A stretch of DNA of 55,096 bases from Acidobacteriota bacterium (lineage in GTDB: Bacteria; Acidobacteriota; Blastocatellia; Pyrinomonadales; Pyrinomonadaceae), in contig JAEZIT010000122.1 in the NCBI GenBank assembly GCA_023436495.1, positions 1-55,096 on the forward strand, in the 5' to 3' direction. The notes under the pieces are model-generated. The model was not told the origin of the DNA, did no database searches, and worked only from the letters and a program-made list of their open reading frames with translations. Position numbers and translations under genes: made by a program. Shown here in pieces: positions 50,295-55,096 of the stretch. Within the stretch, counting starts at the first letter, position 1; each line of letters begins with the position of its first letter.

Positions 50295-50323
50295 TTGACA
50301 GCACCGCGCGGTAGGTTTATATT
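50295..50323 (+). promoter_or_regulatory. Strong leaderless-type promoter (TTGACA, 17 bp, TATATT)
   Basis: A near-consensus promoter: TTGACA at 50295-50300 and TATATT at 50318-50323. The ATG at 50333 is 9 bases after the -10 box, so the mRNA should begin at or a few bases from the start codon. Confidence 0.75.
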
Positions 50324-50332
50324 CATTTCACT

Positions 50333-50956
50333 ATGGCGAAGATCATGCCGCTGCAAAAAGAAAAAAACGAGCCCGGAACCCCCATAAACCTTGGTGACAG
50401 AGCGATCGACAACCTGCAGTTCATCCGCGAAACGATGGAGCGTTCGACGCATTTCACGGCCGTGCCGGGATATGGCGGCGCTCTGATGGGCGTTACGGCG
50501 GTTGCTGCGGCGTACATTGCGCATCAGCAGGCATTTATGCGGGATTGGCTGATCGTTTGGCTAACCGAGGCGGCGCTTGCGTTCGCGATCGGCATGCTGG
50601 CGATGTGGCAGAAATCGAAGATCGCCGGGACACCGCTCGTTTCGGTTCCCGCAAAGAAGTTCGCGCTGGGTTTTCTGCCGCCGATTGTATGTGGCGTGGT
50701 GTTAACTCTAGGATTCTGGCGTTACGAAAACTACGAATTGATGGCGCCGATGTGGATGCTGCTTTACGGGGCCGCGGTCGCGACCGGTGGTGCCATCTCG
50801 GTAAAGATCGTGCCTGTCATGGGATGGATGTTCATCGCGGCGGGCGCCGTGGCACTAATCCTTCCCGCTTCGTACGGGAATATTCTTATGGGCGTATCGT
50901 TCGGCGCGCTGCACGTAATTTTCGGGTTGATCATTGCAAGGCGTTACGGAGGCTAA
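50333..50956 (+). CDS. Membrane protein of unknown function (operon with winged-helix regulator)
   Basis: The 207-aa protein has a cytoplasmic N-terminus of about 55 residues (AIDNLQFIRETMERSTHFTA) and about five to six membrane segments (LMGVTAVAAAYIAHQQ, WLTEAALAFAIGMLAMW, FLPPIVCGVVLTLGF and on to VSFGALHVIFGLIIARRYGG). I do not recognise a family. In related genomes such proteins travel with a small winged-helix regulator, as here. A promoter with an apparently leaderless start precedes it, and the next gene begins 3 bp after its stop. Confidence 0.8.
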   Translation: MAKIMPLQKEKNEPGTPINLGDRAIDNLQFIRETMERSTHFTAVPGYGGALMGVTAVAAAYIAHQQAFMRDWLIVWLTEAALAFAIGMLAMWQKSKIAGTPLVSVPAKKFALGFLPPIVCGVVLTLGFWRYENYELMAPMWMLLYGAAVATGGAISVKIVPVMGWMFIAAGAVALILPASYGNILMGVSFGALHVIFGLIIARRYGG

Positions 50957-50959
50957 AAG

Positions 50960-51262
50960 ATGCAGAATATTGAACAGAAGCAAAATAAGAGACTTGTGGG
51001 AATTCTGATCGTCGCGGCGGTTTTGCTGAGTGTCCCGCTTATTGCCATGAGGTTTACGAACGAAGTGAAATGGTCCGGCGTCGATTTTATCGTTGCCGGT
51101 GTGCTTTTGTTCGGCACAGGAGTGGCTATTGAGGTTGCATTGAGGACGGTCAGGAATCTCCGGACGCGCATCGCTGTCTGCGGCGTGATCCTCATCGTAC
51201 TGTTTCTGATTTGGGCGGAACTCGCGGTCGGCCTGTTCGGAACGCCTTTTGCCGGGAGCTAA
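50960..51262 (+). CDS. Small membrane protein of unknown function
   Basis: The 100-aa product has three predicted membrane segments: LVGILIVAAVLLSVPLIAM, FIVAGVLLFGTGVAIEVAL and IAVCGVILIVLFLIWAELAV. The short charged N-terminus is cytoplasmic. It sits between the larger membrane protein (3-bp gap) and the winged-helix regulator (12-bp gap), so it is almost surely co-transcribed with both. No named family is recognised. Confidence 0.8.
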   Translation: MQNIEQKQNKRLVGILIVAAVLLSVPLIAMRFTNEVKWSGVDFIVAGVLLFGTGVAIEVALRTVRNLRTRIAVCGVILIVLFLIWAELAVGLFGTPFAGS

Positions 51263-51274
51263 GGAACTAACCAA

Positions 51275-51655
51275 ATGGCTAAGAAGAACTTTGCGATCAT
51301 ACATGACGGCGAACACGGCGGCCCGCGAGCCCTGCGCGTCGAAAAAGCCGCCGAGAAGGTTTCCGGAGAACTCGACAAGGTCATCCACGAACGAATGCGG
51401 CTCGGGATCATCAGTGCGCTTGCGGCGAACGATAGGCTCAGTTTCACGGAGTTGAAGAATCTCCTCAACACGACGGACGGGAACATTAGCGTGCACGCCC
51501 GAAAGCTCGAGGACGCCGGATACCTCGTTTGCGAGAAATCGTTCAAGGGCCGCACGCCGCTCACGGAATACAAGATCACATCGGAAGGCAGACAGGCATT
51601 GGAAAGATACCTCGACCACATGGAAGCGCTGATCAAGGCGATGAAAGGTGTTTAG
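51275..51655 (+). CDS. Winged-helix transcriptional regulator
   Basis: The 126-aa protein carries a winged-helix DNA-binding domain of the HTH_27/MarR-ArsR-like type at about 38-115: HERMRLGIISALAANDRLSF, then LKNLLNTTDGNISVHARKLE (recognition helix) and GRTPLTEYKITSEGRQALER (wing). It probably acts as a repressor of its own operon through the palindrome at 50276-50292. It is placed third in the operon after two membrane proteins. Its stop lies 4 bp before the ATG of the DUF4173-like protein. Confidence 0.85.
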   Translation: MAKKNFAIIHDGEHGGPRALRVEKAAEKVSGELDKVIHERMRLGIISALAANDRLSFTELKNLLNTTDGNISVHARKLEDAGYLVCEKSFKGRTPLTEYKITSEGRQALERYLDHMEALIKAMKGV

Positions 51656-51659
51656 CAAT

Positions 51660-53396
51660 ATGCGAGAAAGAACCAGAACCGGATTGGAAATACTCGGGGC
51701 CGCCGCAATACTGGGCGCTCTTGGCAATTTGCTTCTGCGGCAGACGCCGTGGGGGCTGAACGCCTTTCTGTTCGTCGCGGTCTTCACGGGCACGATGGTG
51801 ACCTTGACGCTGCGGCACCGGCGGGAGCTGATGACGACGCGTTCGCTGGCGCTGCAGGCCGCGATGGTGTTTTTCGGGGCGATGTTCCTGATCCGTGATT
51901 CGATCGAGCTGCGTGTTTTCGACACGATTGCGACCGTCATAATCATGGGCGTGCTCGTGCTGTCGAATTTCGGCATCAACCAGCGGATCGCCGGGGTGTT
52001 TCACTACGCGGCGGGAACTATCTACGCGGGCCTGGCGTCGCTGCTCGGGCCATTTCTGCTGCTCGGCGCGGACATTGATTGGAAATCCATGCCCGGAAAC
52101 CGATTGAGCCAGAGCATTTTTGCGGTGATGCGCGGGCTGGCGATCGCGCTGCCGCTGGTGCTGATCTTCGGGGCGCTTTTTATGGCGGCGGACGCGGCGT
52201 TCGAGAACCTCGCCAACCGGGCGATAAATTTCGAGATCGATACGGTGATCTCGCACGTCGTGCTGACATCGTTGTTCGCATGGCTTACGGCCGGGTATTT
52301 CCGCGGTTCGCTGGTGGAGCTTTCTCTGAGAAAAGCTGCTCCGGTGGTCTCGCCGATCCCGAAGGACCACGAGGCGAAAAGCTCAGACGCCTCGTTCGTC
52401 GAAAAATTCGCGGCCGAGCCTGTCGAGGCTTCCAATGCGCTGCCCGACCACGCGACCGTACTCGAGCACATCAACCGCAGCGATCCGCCGGACGCAGCTG
52501 AAACCGAAAAGCCCGCGGAGGAGACGCCGAAAAAGCGGAATTGGCAGAACTGGGACAATACGAGGCTTCCGCACGTGTTCACGCTCGGGACGGTCGAGAC
52601 GATCATCATCCTCGGCCTTGTGGACCTGCTTTTCCTCGCATTCGTGATAGTTCAGGTGCCGTATCTGTTCGGCGGGATGGAACTTGTGCAGAACACTCCG
52701 GAACTCGGGCTCGCCGAATATGCCCGGCGCGGGTTTGGCGAACTCGTGGCGGTAGCGGCTCTAGTGCTGCCGATCCTGCTCGTTTCGCACTGGCTGCTTC
52801 GCCGCGACAACCACAAGAATGAACGCATCTATCGCATCTTGGCCGGCGTGCAGATCGCGCTGCTTTTCGTGATCATGGCCTCGGCGGTGCAGCGGTTGCT
52901 GCTGCTTACGGGTGAATTCGGCTATGGGCTGACGACCGTCAGGTTTTACCCGATGGTGCTGATGATCTGGCTGGCGACGGTTTTTGTGTGGTTCGGGATG
53001 ACCGTGCTTGGTGGGCGAAGGCAGTACTTCGCGTGGGGAGCGTTGTGGGCAGCGATCTTTATTCTCGGAGCGACGAATATGATAAACCCCGACGACTTCA
53101 TCGCCCGCACGAACATCGGCCTGATGCAGCAGGGACGCGATTTTGACAGCCATTACAACGTCGGCGAACTGAGCGCGGATGCGGTACCTTCATTGGTGTC
53201 TGCCATCCCGTCGATGGAACTAGAGGACCGGTGCGTGGTGAGTCGGCGTCTCTATGTTAAATTCGCTGATCTGGGAGATTGGAGCGGGGAAGTACGGTCA
53301 TTTAATTTGTCGCGGCGGAACGCTCGGTCCATCATTCGCGAGAACGACGCCGTGATTCAGTCGTCCGCAGGCTGTCCCGAAGATATGAAATATTAG
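51660..53396 (+). CDS. DUF4173 family multi-pass membrane protein
   Basis: The product is 578 aa from ATG 51660; an in-frame GTG at 51648 would overlap the regulator. About twelve to thirteen membrane segments lie in two groups, split by a charged linker rich in Pro/Glu/Ala/Lys (about 225-300). The second half has the DUF4173 signature with the GYGLTTVRFY segment and LLLTGEFGYG. Beyond the last membrane segment is a soluble periplasmic-facing tail (NVGELSADAVPSLVSA) with two Cys. Function is unknown. Pairing with a winged-helix regulator and small membrane proteins suggests an envelope-stress-related unit, as inference. Confidence 0.8.
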   Translation: MRERTRTGLEILGAAAILGALGNLLLRQTPWGLNAFLFVAVFTGTMVTLTLRHRRELMTTRSLALQAAMVFFGAMFLIRDSIELRVFDTIATVIIMGVLVLSNFGINQRIAGVFHYAAGTIYAGLASLLGPFLLLGADIDWKSMPGNRLSQSIFAVMRGLAIALPLVLIFGALFMAADAAFENLANRAINFEIDTVISHVVLTSLFAWLTAGYFRGSLVELSLRKAAPVVSPIPKDHEAKSSDASFVEKFAAEPVEASNALPDHATVLEHINRSDPPDAAETEKPAEETPKKRNWQNWDNTRLPHVFTLGTVETIIILGLVDLLFLAFVIVQVPYLFGGMELVQNTPELGLAEYARRGFGELVAVAALVLPILLVSHWLLRRDNHKNERIYRILAGVQIALLFVIMASAVQRLLLLTGEFGYGLTTVRFYPMVLMIWLATVFVWFGMTVLGGRRQYFAWGALWAAIFILGATNMINPDDFIARTNIGLMQQGRDFDSHYNVGELSADAVPSLVSAIPSMELEDRCVVSRRLYVKFADLGDWSGEVRSFNLSRRNARSIIRENDAVIQSSAGCPEDMKY

Positions 53397-53423
53397 TCCG
53401 TACAAAGTCCACCAGCGCGGGCA

Positions 53424-54380
53424 ATGAGTGATAAACTCGTATCTATGTCCCGCGATCTCGTCCGCGAATATCTCAGTTACCTACGCGTGGAAAAAGGCCT
53501 GGCGAAAAATTCGCTCCAGGCCTACGAGCGCGACCTCGAGCGGCTTGCCTCCTGGGCGGAAAAGAATGGCTTCGACCTGATGAAACTCGAACGCCGCGAT
53601 CTTCGCGAATGGCTGATCGACCTCGGGCGGACCGATCTGTCGGAGAATTCAAAGCGCCGTATTATCAGCGCCATGCGAGGATTTTACAAATTCCTGATGA
53701 TCGATGGGCATATAAAGTTGAATCCTGCGGACAATCTCGACGCACCGCAAAAGGGCTCGTATCTGCCAAAGTTTCTGAATCAGGCGGAGATCGAGATGCT
53801 TTTAGCGGCGCCGGATGTTTCGACGGAAACGGGCCTTCGCGACCGGGCGATCCTTGAACTGATGTATGCATGCGGATTGCGAGTTTCCGAAGCGGCCGAG
53901 CTTCAGCTAGGGACTATCGATATCGACGCCGGTATTCTCACCTGCAAGGGAAAGGGAAGCAAGACTCGCCGCGTTCCGGTTGGTTCGAGCGCCGTCGAAT
54001 GGGTAAAAAGCTACATGGCGTTGCGGCATCGCAAAGAGAACATTGCCGTCTCGAACCTGTTCGTCACACCGCTCGGCCGACCTATAAATCGCCAGACGAT
54101 CTACAATTCTATAAAGGAATATGCCGGCAAGTGCGGACTCGAGGATGTTTCACCGCATACTTTAAGGCATTCCTTTGCGACGCATCTCGTTCAAAACAGG
54201 GCGGATATACGCTCGGTGCAACAGATGCTCGGTCATTCGGACATCTCGACGACACAGATCTACACGCATATGACGGACGTTCATCTGCGAAGATCGTATG
54301 AGAGATTTCACCCGAGGGCGAAACAATCAGCGACAAATATCAATGGCGGAGAAACCGAAGCAAGTGAAGATGGATCTTAA
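53424..54380 (+). CDS. xerD: Site-specific tyrosine recombinase XerC/XerD type (XerD-like)
   Basis: The product is 318 aa with the same layout as the gene at 26103: core-binding domain (REYLSYLRVEKGLAKNSLQA), then catalytic residues in ACGLRVSEA (Arg), KGKGSKTRRVP (Lys), SPHTLRHSFATHL (His-x-x-Arg), GHSDISTT (His) and the nucleophile Tyr in TQIYTHMT. The set is complete. The YLRVEKGL start suits XerD. ATG 53445 is an alternative start. A short acidic tail (GGETEASEDGS) follows. Together the two window Xer proteins are the expected dimer-resolution pair; they are not phage integrases. Confidence 0.88.
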   Translation: MSDKLVSMSRDLVREYLSYLRVEKGLAKNSLQAYERDLERLASWAEKNGFDLMKLERRDLREWLIDLGRTDLSENSKRRIISAMRGFYKFLMIDGHIKLNPADNLDAPQKGSYLPKFLNQAEIEMLLAAPDVSTETGLRDRAILELMYACGLRVSEAAELQLGTIDIDAGILTCKGKGSKTRRVPVGSSAVEWVKSYMALRHRKENIAVSNLFVTPLGRPINRQTIYNSIKEYAGKCGLEDVSPHTLRHSFATHLVQNRADIRSVQQMLGHSDISTTQIYTHMTDVHLRRSYERFHPRAKQSATNINGGETEASEDGS

Positions 54381-54515
54381 TCACGAAACGGGCCGGGACA
54401 CCCAAGAGAAGTAGCAGACAGGCTTCGATTGCCGAAAGCTCAATAAATCTGCGCAAACCTTGCATTTGAGACTTGCATCTTAAACGACTCTCCGTTACCA
54501 TTGGAAATTTGCTAA

Positions 54516-54545
54516 TTGGCTCAGAAAGCCGGTAGCTGTTATTAC
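54516..54545 (+). promoter_or_regulatory. Putative promoter of the tRNA-tuf unit
   Basis: TTGGCT (54516-54521), 18 bp, TATTAC (54540-54545). An alternative -10 TACAAT lies at 54543-54548 with poorer spacing. Transcription would start about 54552, right before tRNA-Tyr. The rest of 54381-54515 shows no gene. Confidence 0.4.
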
Positions 54546-54554
54546 AATTTAAAT

Positions 54555-54642
54555 GCAAGGGTGGTCGAGCGGTTAATGGCACCGGGCTGTAAACCCGGCG
54601 GAGTAACATCCTACGCAGGTTCGAATCCTGCCCCTTGCACCA
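54555..54642 (+). tRNA. tRNA-Tyr (anticodon GUA)
   Basis: An 88-nt cloverleaf with acceptor GCAAGGG/CCCTTGC, anticodon loop CTGTAAA (GTA), the long class II variable arm expected for bacterial tRNA-Tyr, T-arm with GGTTCGAATCC, and encoded CCA (54640-54642). Confidence 0.95.
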
Positions 54643-54744
54643 GTTCGATTCCGGATTTGGGAATTCGGATAACGGATCTATAACGATCGGCAGCAGTTGC
54701 GCCGAATTCGCCGGTCCGAAATGAAAGTTCCCAAATCGGCGTGG

Positions 54745-54820
<76 letters not shown>

Positions 54821-54858
54821 AAATTTTCTTTGCAGGTTGGAAAGTTTTTGAGCTTTTA

Positions 54859-54933
54859 GCCCGAATAGCTCAGGGGAAGAGCGTTTCCTTGGTAAGGAAA
54901 AGGTCCCGGGTTCAAATCCCGGTTTGGGCTCCA
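54859..54933 (+). tRNA. tRNA-Thr (anticodon GGU)
   Basis: A 75-nt cloverleaf: acceptor GCCCGAA/TTTGGGC, D-arm AGCTCAGGGGAAGAGC, anticodon loop TTGGTAA (GGT), T-stem CCGGG/CCCGG, encoded CCA (54931-54933). Tyr-Gly-Thr followed by tuf is a widely conserved order. Confidence 0.95.
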
Positions 54934-54979
54934 GTTTTTTGGTTTATTTGATCATTCTTTAATAGAGGACAGAACACAG

Positions 54980-55096
54980 ATGAGTAAGGAAAAATTTGAC
55001 CGCAGCAAGCCGCACGTGAATATTGGGACGATCGGGCACGTTGACCATGGTAAGACGACGTTGACGGCGGCGATAACGAAGGTATTGGCAAAGCAC
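54980..55096 (+). CDS. tuf: Elongation factor Tu, N-terminal fragment (cut by window end)
   Basis: The frame from ATG 54980 gives MSKEKFDRSKPHVNIGTIG, then the G1 P-loop GHVDHGKTTLT, and runs off the window at residue 39. This is the N-terminus of EF-Tu, which brings aminoacyl-tRNA to the ribosome as a GTP complex. GAGGAC (54965-54970) serves as ribosome site. It lies 47 bp after tRNA-Thr, and co-transcription with the three tRNAs is likely, as in other bacteria. Confidence 0.97.
   Translation, partial: MSKEKFDRSKPHVNIGTIGHVDHGKTTLTAAITKVLAKH

Overview
The window reads like chromosomal DNA of a member of the Acidobacteriota, most likely class Blastocatellia and near Pyrinomonadaceae. The grounds are a TonB-dependent receptor with an Oar-type carboxypeptidase-regulatory N-terminus, three secreted proteins of the 'VWFA-related Acidobacterial' type, S9B dipeptidyl peptidase, bacterial alpha-2-macroglobulin, DUF4173, and the XerC/XerD, TrmFO and EttA homologues. 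The placement is inference from gene content; there is no rRNA in the window.

Layout. 1-370: composite repeats. 443-10746: a TetR regulator, a large TonB receptor and a same-strand lipid/acyl gene set (alpha/beta hydrolase, FabH-like protein, acyl-CoA synthetase, second exported hydrolase, MaoC hydratase, MFS transporter). Two matching TetR-type operator candidates sit at tetR and at the receptor gene. 10747-11890: a secreted protein of unknown function and tRNA-Thr(CGU) with a terminator. 12091-19739: a phage-derived block with CI-like repressor, ImmA-like peptidase, small HTH protein, GH46-like endolysin, holin-like protein, two overlapping spanin-like genes, portal, scaffold, major capsid and head-tail adaptor. 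It has no recognisable terminase, tail or integrase, and about 600 bp of repeats separate portal and scaffold.

19843-31554: PfpI/DJ-1 protein, two small unknown proteins, cellulose-synthase-like glycosyltransferase, trmFO, TSUP permease, VWFA protein, XerC-type recombinase, a SIMPL-domain gene broken by an in-frame amber codon, YceI and MarR with shared palindromic operators, and a DPP IV-type peptidase. 31657-37620 is one 1987-residue alpha-2-macroglobulin. Its bait-region equivalent holds three pseudopilin(GspG)-like repeats and a TonB-receptor-type N-terminal module. 37625-53396: Slt-type lytic transglycosylase, a tandem pair of VWFA proteins, MenC/NSAR enolase, SLC13/TrkA-C permease, EttA, a lipoprotein, and a four-gene membrane/regulator operon with an apparently leaderless promoter. 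53424-55096: a second Xer recombinase, then tRNA-Tyr, tRNA-Gly, tRNA-Thr and the start of tuf, the widely conserved arrangement.

The most notable signals are the alpha-2-macroglobulin fusion, the FabH-like protein lacking the catalytic His and Asn within a small lipid operon, the head-plus-lysis phage block without packaging or tail genes, the GCTTTAGC-cored palindromic repeat family, and several genes whose start codon lies only a few bases beyond a good -10 box.
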